Source of the DNA: Bacteroidales bacterium
GTDB lineage: Bacteria; Bacteroidota; Bacteroidia; Bacteroidales; UBA1556
Assembly (NCBI GenBank): GCA_016937295.1
Contig: JAFGWF010000166.1
Span: 1-33,770, forward strand
Direction of reading: 5' to 3'
Length of the DNA stretch: 33,770 nt
Position 1 is the stretch's first letter; every line of letters starts with the position of its first letter. The notes beneath the pieces were generated by a model. That model did no database searches, had not been told where the DNA came from, and saw only the letters and a program-made list of their open reading frames with translations. Below, one piece after another: positions 1 through 7,743 of this stretch. Both the position numbers and the translations under genes were made by a program.

Positions 1-707
1 TGATAGTTGTCGCCCACCTGAACATGATCTTTAATCAACCCAACATCGCCCCACGACCAAGCATAGGTTACGCCGCCCCGCATTTCGCTATAATCTCCTC
101 CAGGTCGTCCGCCCTCGCCAATTTTATAATTTCCGCCCTCTTCTTGAGTGAAGTAATTAGGAAAAGCCGTTATTTCGGTGATAGAGTTGTCGCGCAGTGA
201 GGCATAAATCGACCAATGACTGCCAACTGTAGCCCAAGCTCCTAAACCACCCCAAAAATGACGAACCGAACCACTATCATTGCTGCGATAATCGACCCCC
301 CAAATTGGTTTTATGGCAAAGCTAAACTTGTCGTCTTTGTAGAAATAACCAAGCTGATTTAACTGCACTGCTGATTTATCGGTCCATTTTTTTATCAAGT
401 TCAAATTAGAAGCGCCATAAGGATTTGTTGTTTGAATCGAAGCAAACCGGTATTCCTTTAAATAAAAATCTATTTGCTTTTTTTGTCTTTCTGTTAAACC
501 CTCTTGATTATTAGCCTCCTCCAGCCAATCAAAAATCTGCTTTTTGGAATACGGTTTCACTGCCGAATTCAACAAAATATAGCCGTCATTAGCCAATTCA
601 TCCATAAAATCATAAAGGTCGGTTTGAGTCAGATGAACAGGAACCGACTGAGCAAAACCGGATGAAAAAGCGATTAAAAGAGAAAATAATATTAATAGAT
701 GTCTCAT
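1..707 (-). CDS. Capsule assembly Wzi family outer-membrane protein (partial, N-terminal part)
   Basis: The minus-strand frame opens with ATG at 707 and stays open to the window edge, so the C-terminal part is missing (about 235 codons seen). The first 19 residues form a signal peptide ending in SSGFA-Q. Next comes a segment reading YDFMDELANDGYILLNSAVKPYS, a short helical stretch, then alternating aromatic beta-strands typical of an outer-membrane barrel (for example WGGLGAWATVGSHWSIYASL). I recognise this as the Wzi-like family, whose E. coli member anchors group 1 capsule at the cell surface. The gene faces away from a sugar transferase, which fits a role in surface polysaccharide. The family call is by eye; the ligand is unknown. 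Confidence 0.7.
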   Translation of the reverse strand, partial: MRHLLILFSLLIAFSSGFAQSVPVHLTQTDLYDFMDELANDGYILLNSAVKPYSKKQIFDWLEEANNQEGLTERQKKQIDFYLKEYRFASIQTTNPYGASNLNLIKKWTDKSAVQLNQLGYFYKDDKFSFAIKPIWGVDYRSNDSGSVRHFWGGLGAWATVGSHWSIYASLRDNSITEITAFPNYFTQEEGGNYKIGEGGRPGGDYSEMRGGVTYAWSWGDVGLIKDHVQVGDNY

Positions 708-856
708 TTTGAACAAGTTAAATAAAATAATTAAGTATCACTTCTTATTGCATAAAACAGCAAACTGTAATCGAAAAGATTGTTTGAATTTGAATGCAAA
801 TTAACAACTAATCCTTTCAGTGCTACCAAAATTTACGATTATGACTTAATGGTTGT

Positions 857-885
857 TTTGTAAATAAGAAAATCCTATACCTTTG
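857..885 (+). promoter_or_regulatory. Bacteroidota sigma-70 type promoter for the sugar transferase
   Basis: A -33 box TTTG (857-860) and a -7 box TACCTTTG (878-885, consensus TAnnTTTG) are separated by 17 bp. Transcription should start near 890, giving only about 15 nt of leader before the TTG start at 907. The rest of the 708-906 gap is AT-rich and must also hold the divergent promoter of the Wzi-like gene, for which I see no clean match. Confidence 0.75.
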
Positions 886-906
886 TGAAGAATTAAACTG
901 CATATC

Positions 907-1941
907 TTGAAAGAACTTATAATCAGAGAAACCAGCAGAAGAGCTTACGATTTTATTTCCAAGTCATTGGATATCAATGACGACCATTCTTTAATCGTGG
1001 CCACAACAACACCTTTCAACGTGGAAATGCAGCCACGAAATACCTATAAAAACATCGTCAACCTAAAGCCTGTAAATGACATTCGCCGCATAAATAAATT
1101 TTTTGAAACCATAAACTCGAAATTAGACCAAGGAGGATATTTTATCTGCAATGCCGAGACTTACAGTTTAAGAAAACGTCGAATTCTGAATAAATATCCT
1201 GTTGGAATCAATTGGATTATGTATGCGATTGACTTTTTTGTCAAACGCGTAAGCCCAAAAGTATGGGGATTGAAGAAAATCTATTTTTTTCTCACCGCCG
1301 GACGCAACCGTGTTTTGTCGAAAGCCGAAACCCTTGGCAGGCTTTATTCATGCGGTTTTGAAGTTGTTTCGGAAGACTATTTCGACAGTAAGCTTTGGGT
1401 AAAAGTTCGGAAGGTAAAGGAGCCGGCATTCGACTATAGTCCCACTTATGGTCCATTGATTCGTTTGAAGAGAGAAGGCAAAGGAGGCAAGTTTATCAAA
1501 GTTTATAAAGCACGCACCATGCACGCCTATTCGGAATATTTGCAAGAGTATATTTACCAACAAAACAGTTTGCAAGAGGGTGGAAAGTTTAAAGACGATT
1601 TTCGAATAACAACCATTGGACGAATTTTACGCAAGTTTTGGTTAGATGAGTTACCAATGCTCATTAATTTAGTGAAGAGAGATTTGAAATTGGTAGGAGT
1701 ACGTCCGTTAAGCAAACATTATCTGAGCCTTTACCCTGAAGAGCATCGTGAACGCAGAAAAAAATACCGCCCCGGCTTAGTCCCTCCTTTTTATGCAGAT
1801 ATGCCAAAAGAATTGGAAGACATCATCGCCAGTGAACGCCGCTATATGGATGCTTACGATAAAAATCCAATCCTGACCGATATCCGATATTTCCGCAAAG
1901 CGATGTATAATATCCTTTGGAAAAAAGCACGTTCAGGATAA
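907..1941 (+). CDS. Polyprenyl-phosphate sugar transferase-like protein with methyltransferase-like N-terminal half
   Basis: The C-terminal part (about residues 180-335) is a bacterial sugar transferase domain (WcaJ/WbaP/PglC type, monotopic phosphoglycosyl transferase). It has YGPLIRLKREGKGGKF followed by YKARTM, the catalytic Asp-Glu pair in WLDELP (D247, E248), and GVRPL. Such enzymes move a sugar phosphate from a nucleotide sugar to undecaprenyl phosphate to start a glycan. The usual hydrophobic re-entrant helix before this domain is absent. Instead residues 1-170 read like the end of a class I methyltransferase fold (LDQGGYFICNAET, then SKAETLGRLYSCGFEVVSED), with no visible SAM-binding glycine motif. 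The start is TTG: an in-frame stop lies at 886-888 and no ATG fits. It is divergent from the Wzi-like gene, so surface glycan synthesis is likely. The N-terminal call is uncertain. Confidence 0.8.
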   Translation: MKELIIRETSRRAYDFISKSLDINDDHSLIVATTTPFNVEMQPRNTYKNIVNLKPVNDIRRINKFFETINSKLDQGGYFICNAETYSLRKRRILNKYPVGINWIMYAIDFFVKRVSPKVWGLKKIYFFLTAGRNRVLSKAETLGRLYSCGFEVVSEDYFDSKLWVKVRKVKEPAFDYSPTYGPLIRLKREGKGGKFIKVYKARTMHAYSEYLQEYIYQQNSLQEGGKFKDDFRITTIGRILRKFWLDELPMLINLVKRDLKLVGVRPLSKHYLSLYPEEHRERRKKYRPGLVPPFYADMPKELEDIIASERRYMDAYDKNPILTDIRYFRKAMYNILWKKARSG

Positions 1942-2099
1942 TCCATTGCGATATTTTTTACTTACCACAATCGTATTTCCCCAAGATGATAAATAACATA
2001 TCCATAACATTTGGTTGAGCATAATTTTTTGATTTTTCTCGAAGAAACTGCTCTGCTTTCCATCAAAAACACCACTTAAATCACTGATATTCCATAATA

Positions 2100-2135
2100 T
2101 ATAACATTATCAAATAAATAAAACACAATGTTATA
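2100..2135. repeat. 9-bp inverted repeat upstream of the EF-G paralogue
   Basis: TATAACATT (2100-2108) and its exact reverse complement AATGTTATA (2127-2135) flank an 18-bp spacer, about 75 bp before the EF-G2 start. Two more direct copies of ATAACAT lie at 1993-1999 and 2004-2010. A regulator-binding site is a reasonable guess; AT-richness makes chance possible. Confidence 0.4.
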
Positions 2136-2207
2136 AAAAATGCTATTTTTACCGTCCTTTTTTAGCGAATTAACATAATTATCAATACGTTTTAAAGTAA
2201 AATTAAT

Positions 2208-4337
2208 ATGAAAGTATTTGAAACCAGCGAAGTAAAAAACATTGCACTCGTCGGAGGGGCGGGCAGCGGCAAGACAACTCTTGCCGAGACCATGTTGTTT
2301 GACGGAGGAATTATTAGCCGTAGAGGAAGTATTAGCGACAAAAACACGGTATCAGATTACCGTGAAATTGAACTTGAAAAAGGTCAATCTATTACCTCCA
2401 CAATCATGTACACCATTCACAACGGAAAAAAAATAAACATCATCGACACTCCCGGAACTCCCGACTACGTTGGAGAGGTAACCAGTGCGCTTCACGTTGC
2501 TGACACTGCGTTTTTGTTGGTTGATGCGCATCAAGGTGTAAATGTGGGAACTGAAATCGCTTGGAGAAATACAACTCGATATAATAGTCCGGTGACTTTT
2601 GTTATCAACCAAGTTGATCACGAAAAGTCCAATTTTAATGAAACCTTAAACCAAATGAAAGAAGCTTTTGGCGAAAAGGTAACTCTTGTGCAATATCCTG
2701 TTTCTGAAGGCCCTGATTTTAACGCAATCATCGACTTAGTGTTGATGAAAATGCTCAAATATGGACCAAATGGTGGCGAACCGGAAATTTTAGATATTCC
2801 TGAATCTGAAATTGATAAAGCCGAAGAATTGAAAATGACTCTAATCGAATCGGCTGCCGAAGGCTCCGAAGAGTTAATGGAAAAGTATTTTGAAAACGAC
2901 ACTCTAACGTTAGATGAGCTCCGCCTTGGTATTCGCCTTGGATTAGCAAACAGAGCCTATTTCCCTGTATTTTGCATTTCCGCTATGAAAAACGTTGGAA
3001 TAAGCCGCCTTATGGAGTTTATCAATCTGGCAACTCCAACACCGGATGCTCGACATCGCTTCACAACTGAAGGAAAAGAATTATCTTCTAATCCCACCGA
3101 CCCAACAACTATTTTTGTCTTCAAAACATCCATTGAGCCTCATCTTGGAGAAGTTTCTTATTTCCGAGTTTATGGCGGTTGTGTAACCGAAGGTATGGAT
3201 TTGATTAACAGCCGAAACGGAAACAAAGAGCGTTTGTCGCAACTATTAGTTACTGCCGGTAAAAACCGGGAAAAAGTAGAAAAAATTACCGCCGGCGACA
3301 TCGGTGCCACTATCAAACTAAAAGATACGCATACCAACGACACGCTAAATATTCCTTCAGCGAAAGATATTCAACTTGAAAAAATCGTTTTCCCTGATCC
3401 AATCTATTTTATTGCAATTAAAGCTTTAGAATCGTCGGATGATGAGAAAACAGGTGCCATTCTAAATGACGTTCACCGTGTTGATCCTTCCTTCCGCGTT
3501 CAGTATTCTAAAGAACTTAAGCAGATGATTATCAGCGCTATGGGTGAAACTCATGTGAATAATGTAAAATGGCATTTTGATAAAATCCATAAAATTGGAA
3601 TTGAATTTCTTCCTACAAAAATTCCTTATCGTGAAACCATCACCAAACCAGCGAAAGCCGATTATCGTCACAAAAAACAATCAGGCGGAGCCGGACAATT
3701 TGGAGAAGTACATTTAATGATTCAGCCCTATTTTGAAGGATATAAAGACCCAACAGAATTTCCTGTTCGTGGTACGGAAACCATCGAACTGCCTTGGGGA
3801 GGAAAGCTTATCTACAACAACTGTATCGTTGGAGGTTCCATCGACGCTCGTTTTATGCCCGCCATTCTAAAAGGTATTCGCGAACGCATCGAAACCGGAC
3901 CGTTGACGGGAAGTTATGCCCGCGACATTGTAGTTTATATTTACGATGGTAAAATGCACCCGGTTGACTCCAACGAAATTTCGTTCATTCTTGCCGGAAG
4001 AAACGCTTTCAGCACCGCTTTTAAAAATGCAGGCCCAAAAATTATGGAGCCAATCTACAATATGGAAATTATAGTTCCTGAAGAAATGATGGGAGGCGTA
4101 ATGACCGATTTACAAGGAAGACGAGGCATTATCATGGGTATGGATTCCAACGGACGCCAACAAATTATCCGTGCCAAAGTGCCATTAGCTGAGTTAAATC
4201 GTTACGCAACAGCTTTAAGCTCAATCACTTCAGGCCGAGGAATGTTTAGTATGTCTTTCGATGCTTACCAACAAGTTCCCGCTGACGTACAAACAGCCCT
4301 TCTCAAGAAATACGAAGAAGAACAGGACGAAGATTAG
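2208..4337 (+). CDS. EF-G paralogue (EF-G2 type translation factor)
   Basis: This 709-residue protein has the EF-G layout and length. The GTP-binding domain shows a P-loop GGAGSGKT (16-23), then DTPGTPDY (80-87) in place of the usual DTPGHVDF, and NQVD (134-137) in place of NKxD. The catalytic histidine position is therefore Thr84, and the G4 lysine is Gln. Later domains are intact, including the domain IV region with GGAGQFGEV (about 496-504). Bacteroides thetaiotaomicron carries an EF-G2 paralogue reported to support translation without detectable GTP hydrolysis and to matter for gut colonisation; the altered G motifs here suggest the same class, by inference. It is followed by a strong terminator, so it is probably a single-gene unit. 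A tetracycline-resistance-type ribosomal protection protein is less likely. Confidence 0.88.
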   Translation: MKVFETSEVKNIALVGGAGSGKTTLAETMLFDGGIISRRGSISDKNTVSDYREIELEKGQSITSTIMYTIHNGKKINIIDTPGTPDYVGEVTSALHVADTAFLLVDAHQGVNVGTEIAWRNTTRYNSPVTFVINQVDHEKSNFNETLNQMKEAFGEKVTLVQYPVSEGPDFNAIIDLVLMKMLKYGPNGGEPEILDIPESEIDKAEELKMTLIESAAEGSEELMEKYFENDTLTLDELRLGIRLGLANRAYFPVFCISAMKNVGISRLMEFINLATPTPDARHRFTTEGKELSSNPTDPTTIFVFKTSIEPHLGEVSYFRVYGGCVTEGMDLINSRNGNKERLSQLLVTAGKNREKVEKITAGDIGATIKLKDTHTNDTLNIPSAKDIQLEKIVFPDPIYFIAIKALESSDDEKTGAILNDVHRVDPSFRVQYSKELKQMIISAMGETHVNNVKWHFDKIHKIGIEFLPTKIPYRETITKPAKADYRHKKQSGGAGQFGEVHLMIQPYFEGYKDPTEFPVRGTETIELPWGGKLIYNNCIVGGSIDARFMPAILKGIRERIETGPLTGSYARDIVVYIYDGKMHPVDSNEISFILAGRNAFSTAFKNAGPKIMEPIYNMEIIVPEEMMGGVMTDLQGRRGIIMGMDSNGRQQIIRAKVPLAELNRYATALSSITSGRGMFSMSFDAYQQVPADVQTALLKKYEEEQDED

Positions 4338-4360
4338 TGTATTTAGGATTTTTTTGTATA

Positions 4361-4392
4361 AACCGTTTCTGTTTCAGAGACGGTTTTTTTTA
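4361..4392 (+). terminator. Rho-independent terminator after the EF-G paralogue
   Basis: A 10-bp stem (AACCGTTTCT with AGAGACGGTT, one G-U pair) closes a GTTTC loop and is followed by eight T residues. It starts 23 nt after the stop codon and separates this gene from kbl. Confidence 0.9.
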
Positions 4393-4441
4393 TACTTTTA
4401 CGCACTTCTAATACGTTTTTAACTATCTAAAACTTAATATT

Positions 4442-5632
4442 ATGTATAACCGCTTTCAAGAATTCTTATCTGCTGAACTAAACGACATTAAATCAGCAGG
4501 TTTATACAAAGATGAACGAATTATCACCAGTCCGCAAGGAGCCGAAATTACTATCAGCACAGGCCAAAAAGTACTGAATTTCTGCATGAACAATTATCTC
4601 GGATTGAGCAATAGCCCCGATTTGATTGATGCCGCTAAAGAAGCACTCGATTCTCACGGCTACGGAATGTCGTCTGTTCGTTTTATCTGTGGTACTCAAG
4701 ATCTCCACAAAACACTTGAGAAAAAAATTGCCGATTTTTTTGGCACCGAAGACACCATTTTGTACGCTGCGGCTTTTGACGCCAATGGTGGAGTTTTTGA
4801 ACCGTTGCTTGGTGCCGAAGATGCTATCATCTCCGATTCCCTCAATCACGCTTCGATAATTGACGGCGTAAGACTTTGCAAAGCTCAACGCTACCGCTAC
4901 GAAAATGCCAATATGGAAGACCTTGAAAAACAACTTCAAGATGCACAAGCTAACCGCTTTAGACTCATTGTAACCGATGGCGTATTTTCGATGGACGGAA
5001 ATGTGGCTCCTTTGGATAAAATTTTGGAATTAGCCAAAAAATATGACGCCATGATTATGGTTGACGAAAGTCATTCGGCAGGTGTTGTTGGCAAAACCGG
5101 TCGTGGAGTAACAGAGCTTTTCAATTCCGTTGGCCAGATAGAAATTATCACCGGTACTTTGGGAAAAGCCTTTGGTGGTGCCATTGGCGGATTCACAACC
5201 GGAAAAAAGGAAATTATTTCCATGCTTCGTCAACGCTCTCGTCCATATCTTTTTTCAAACTCTATTCCTCCAGTAGTTGTTAATGCCGGAATCCGCATGT
5301 TTGATATGGTGTCGTCAACTAACACTTTACAAGATAAACTGCATGATAATACTGCGTATTTTATGAACAAAATGAGTTCCGTTGGATTCGATATTAAACC
5401 AACGAAATCAGCTATTTGCGCAGTGATGCTTTACGATGCCAAACTTGCTCAGGATTTTGCAGCTAAATTATTGACCGAAGGTATATATGTGATTGGATTC
5501 TCATTTCCGGTTGTACCAAAAGGTCAAGCCAGAATCCGCGTTCAGCTTTCGGCAGCGCACGAAACTGAGCATCTTGATAAATGCGTTACCGCTTTTACTA
5601 AAGTTGGAAAAGAATTGGGTGTGATAAAATAA
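4442..5632 (+). CDS. kbl: Glycine C-acetyltransferase (2-amino-3-ketobutyrate CoA ligase)
   Basis: This PLP-dependent alpha-oxoamine synthase interconverts 2-amino-3-ketobutyrate plus CoA with glycine plus acetyl-CoA, the second step of threonine breakdown by threonine dehydrogenase. At 396 residues it has the normal length of the family. Diagnostic stretches are NNYLGLS (50-56), GYGMSSVRFICGTQDLHK (73-90), LNHASIIDGVRL (134-145), VDESHS (207-212) and the PLP lysine K242 in GTLGKAFGG. The RFICGT segment and overall match favour KBL over serine palmitoyltransferase or 8-amino-7-oxononanoate synthase. No threonine dehydrogenase gene lies next to it. It is bounded by terminators on both sides and so is probably transcribed alone. 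No exact TAnnTTTG box lies in the short upstream gap; TACTTTTA at 4393-4400 is a near match. Confidence 0.92.
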   Translation: MYNRFQEFLSAELNDIKSAGLYKDERIITSPQGAEITISTGQKVLNFCMNNYLGLSNSPDLIDAAKEALDSHGYGMSSVRFICGTQDLHKTLEKKIADFFGTEDTILYAAAFDANGGVFEPLLGAEDAIISDSLNHASIIDGVRLCKAQRYRYENANMEDLEKQLQDAQANRFRLIVTDGVFSMDGNVAPLDKILELAKKYDAMIMVDESHSAGVVGKTGRGVTELFNSVGQIEIITGTLGKAFGGAIGGFTTGKKEIISMLRQRSRPYLFSNSIPPVVVNAGIRMFDMVSSTNTLQDKLHDNTAYFMNKMSSVGFDIKPTKSAICAVMLYDAKLAQDFAAKLLTEGIYVIGFSFPVVPKGQARIRVQLSAAHETEHLDKCVTAFTKVGKELGVIK

Positions 5633-5643
5633 ACACAATTTTT

Positions 5644-6075
5644 TTATATCTCAGAAGCCGCCTCCACATCAGGGGTGGCTTTCTTTTTTCTACTACTCTG
5701 ATACTTCTTTGAATGGCGAAAATGACGATACAGATAATAAACAGAAATGATTATAAGCAATACAAAATCAGCTATTTGAGTGATGTTTTCAATAAGAAAA
5801 TTATCACTGCTCATATAAATTAGTATCTTGAAAAAACTTCCGGCAATAATGGAAGAAAAACCAATAATCTTGAACATATTTTTTTCTAATACAGAGAGGA
5901 GAATTCCATAGATTGCGATAATTATTATTTTTATTATAATGCCAAGTTTAAATGCCTCTGAACGAGAAAAGGTTTCAACTATAACAGGATCAAAAAATAA
6001 AGACGCAACGAAAAATATGATGGCAAATTTAAGAATCCATTCGGTCAATACCGACTTTGTGTCGCGAATATCCAT
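5644..6075 (-). CDS. Small integral membrane protein of unknown function
   Basis: The 143-residue product has four hydrophobic segments, at about 13-28 (ILKFAIIFFVASLFF), 44-60 (LGIIIKIIIIAIYGILL), 68-85 (FKIIGFSSIIAGSFFKIL) and 99-114 (IADFVLLIIISVYYLY). It ends in a basic tail rich in Lys and Arg (RHFRHSKKYQSSRKKK), which by the positive-inside rule would be cytoplasmic. I recognise no family or catalytic motif. It is convergent with kbl and its coding end carries the kbl terminator. A TATATTTG -7 box on the minus strand at 6112-6105 sits about 30 bp before the start codon, so it likely has its own promoter. Confidence 0.7.
   Translation of the reverse strand: MDIRDTKSVLTEWILKFAIIFFVASLFFDPVIVETFSRSEAFKLGIIIKIIIIAIYGILLSVLEKNMFKIIGFSSIIAGSFFKILIYMSSDNFLIENITQIADFVLLIIISVYYLYRHFRHSKKYQSSRKKKATPDVEAASEI
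5655..5690 (+). terminator. Rho-independent terminator after kbl
   Basis: The stem AAGCCGCCTC (5655-5664) pairs with GGGGTGGCTT (5672-5681) with two G-U pairs and a 7-nt loop. A T-rich run (TCTTTTTT) follows on the plus strand. It overlaps the last codons of the convergent membrane-protein gene. Confidence 0.8.
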
Positions 6076-6414
6076 AAAACTACGATTAAGTAATATTTAA
6101 GGGACAAATATACAAATTTTTTCAAAATAAGACTTCTTCCCACTTTTTTTCTTATGACTTTTTCTAATCATTATGAAAAATTATATATATACCTGATTAA
6201 CATACCTTTAATAAATTAATATCCTAAAAACTAATAGCCGAATAGTAATTCTGAGTTCTTAATAGCGATTTTTTTCTTTACAAATAATGGAATTTATTTT
6301 CCAAAATTTGGAAATATTTTTAATAAATTCTATCATAATATTCTGATTATCTTATATTTAGAATTATGGTATTTTATATGAAAACTATAAACCGTTAACA
6401 ATAAGCTATTTTAT
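6076..6414. other. AT-rich intergenic region between divergent genes
   Basis: This 339-bp gap holds the minus-strand -7 box at 6105-6112 and the duplicated start-site sequence at 6370-6422. The middle is AT-rich, with several stretches of T and A runs. I see no tRNA, clear hairpin, or coding sequence beyond the six-codon ORF described under the repeat. Confidence 0.6.
6105..6112 (-). promoter_or_regulatory. -7 promoter box for the small membrane protein
   Basis: The minus strand reads TATATTTG, an exact TAnnTTTG match, with predicted transcription start near 6098 and start codon at 6075. No TTTG -33 box stands at the right spacing, so this rests on one box. Confidence 0.5.
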
Positions 6415-6422
6415 ATGAAAAC
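6370..6422 (+). repeat. 16-bp direct repeat duplicating the start-codon region
   Basis: TATTTTATATGAAAAC occurs at 6370-6385 and again at 6407-6422. The second copy contains the real start codon of the LamG protein. The first copy starts a six-codon ORF (MKTINR, 6378-6398) in another frame. The two copies are 37 bp apart, so they initiate in different frames. Confidence 0.75.
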
Positions 6423-7707
6423 GACCATTATTTTTCTCAGTCTATTATTTTTTATTCTTGAATTAGAATTATTCGCACAAGATAACGCCATTTCCTTTGA
6501 TGGAACTGACGACTATATCGAAATAAACACTCCCGATTTAGGAATTGGTGATTTAGACGAACTAACCGTTATGGCGTGGGTTCGTTGGGATGTAAATCCC
6601 GGCACAGGAAATCAATGGGCCAACATAGCATCAAGTCAGAGCAATACCACGCGCGATTTCGGGCAATTTTGGCTTCAACATAATAGCGACAACTCCAAAT
6701 TTGAATATGCCGTGCAAACCGCGACCGGCAGAGCTTACGTTCAAAGTTTGACGACAACAGTACAAGGGCAATGGTATCATGTTGCGGGAGTTTACGATGG
6801 TTCGCATGTGAAAATATTTATAAATGGTGTCGAAGAAGCCCAAACTTCAAGAAGCGGAGCTATTCGTGCTTACGATGGGTCATTTAGAGCGATGATTGCT
6901 CAATGGGCTCATAATTCTGAAACTTACAGAAGACTTGCTGGCACCTTAGATGATGTGGCAATTTATAGCAAAGCACTCACCTCCACTGAAATAATTCAAC
7001 GAATGAATAATCCAGATTTGATTGAAGATACAGAAACTGATTTAGTTGGTGCATGGAAATTTGATGAAGTAAGCGGCTCAACCGTTCAAGATGAAAATGA
7101 TACCGACAATGATGGAACTCTCTATGGTGCAGTTACCAGAGATGAAACCTCAGCACCAAAAGACCCTGACGGCAGCACGCTTCCGATTGAATTAGGAAGT
7201 TTTGCGGCAACTCAAACGGAAGATGGCATTTTGTTAAAATGGATTACTTTGGCTGAAATAAATAATAGCTATTTCACATTATTTTCAAGTAATGACGGAA
7301 AAAACTATTCTGAAATTGGTCGTGTTGAAGGAGCAAACAATTCCAATACGCCTCTCTCCTATCAGTTTTTAGATAGAAATCCGAAGTCGGAGATGATGTT
7401 TTACAAGCTTCAACAAACGGATTATGACGGGAAATCTCAGATATTTCTTCCAATAACAATTCAATTGGAAAAATCATCGAATATTCAAGTTTATCCCATT
7501 CCATCTATTGCAAATCAACCAATTACAATAGACTTCGCTAAAAGCGTTTCAGCTATAGTCGAGATTTACGACCAAACCGGTAAACTGTTGATTTCCAATG
7601 AAGTTTTGGATTCACAAATGGAATTTTCACTCCAACAAAGCGGAATATATTTTCTTAAGATATTCAACAACGGAGAAATTTCTACCCGAAAGATAGTTAT
7701 TGAATAA
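6415..7707 (+). CDS. Secreted LamG/concanavalin A-like protein with T9SS sorting domain
   Basis: This 430-residue protein is exported by Sec and then by the type IX secretion system. It has a signal peptide (residues 1-22, ending LFAQ). Next is a LamG/jellyroll fold at about 24-240, with AISFDGTDDYIEI, LTVMAWVRWD, WYHVAGVYDGSHVKIFINGV, LDDVAIYSKALTSTEI and GAWKFDE. A linker domain common in T9SS cargo follows, beginning LPIELGSF and continuing through ILLKWITLAEINNSYFTL. The last 75 residues are a type A sorting domain, with VYPIPS, VEIYDQTGKLL and GIYFLKIFNNGE, ending in KIVIE. Such LamG domains often bind carbohydrate, but no ligand can be read here. It stands alone, convergent with the aldehyde dehydrogenase gene. 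Confidence 0.88.
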   Translation: MKTTIIFLSLLFFILELELFAQDNAISFDGTDDYIEINTPDLGIGDLDELTVMAWVRWDVNPGTGNQWANIASSQSNTTRDFGQFWLQHNSDNSKFEYAVQTATGRAYVQSLTTTVQGQWYHVAGVYDGSHVKIFINGVEEAQTSRSGAIRAYDGSFRAMIAQWAHNSETYRRLAGTLDDVAIYSKALTSTEIIQRMNNPDLIEDTETDLVGAWKFDEVSGSTVQDENDTDNDGTLYGAVTRDETSAPKDPDGSTLPIELGSFAATQTEDGILLKWITLAEINNSYFTLFSSNDGKNYSEIGRVEGANNSNTPLSYQFLDRNPKSEMMFYKLQQTDYDGKSQIFLPITIQLEKSSNIQVYPIPSIANQPITIDFAKSVSAIVEIYDQTGKLLISNEVLDSQMEFSLQQSGIYFLKIFNNGEISTRKIVIE

Positions 7708-7743
7708 GTGTGTTTTTGGTTAAATATTTAGTTAAACGAGCCT

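Noticed and set aside
4502-4948. 148-codon minus-strand frame inside kbl
   Set aside because: It is a shadow of the highly conserved KBL N-terminal half.
7721-7730. Palindrome TAAATATTTA between the LamG and aldehyde dehydrogenase genes as a terminator
   Set aside because: It is all A/T, has no G/C stem and no T-run, so it would be a weak structure expected by chance.
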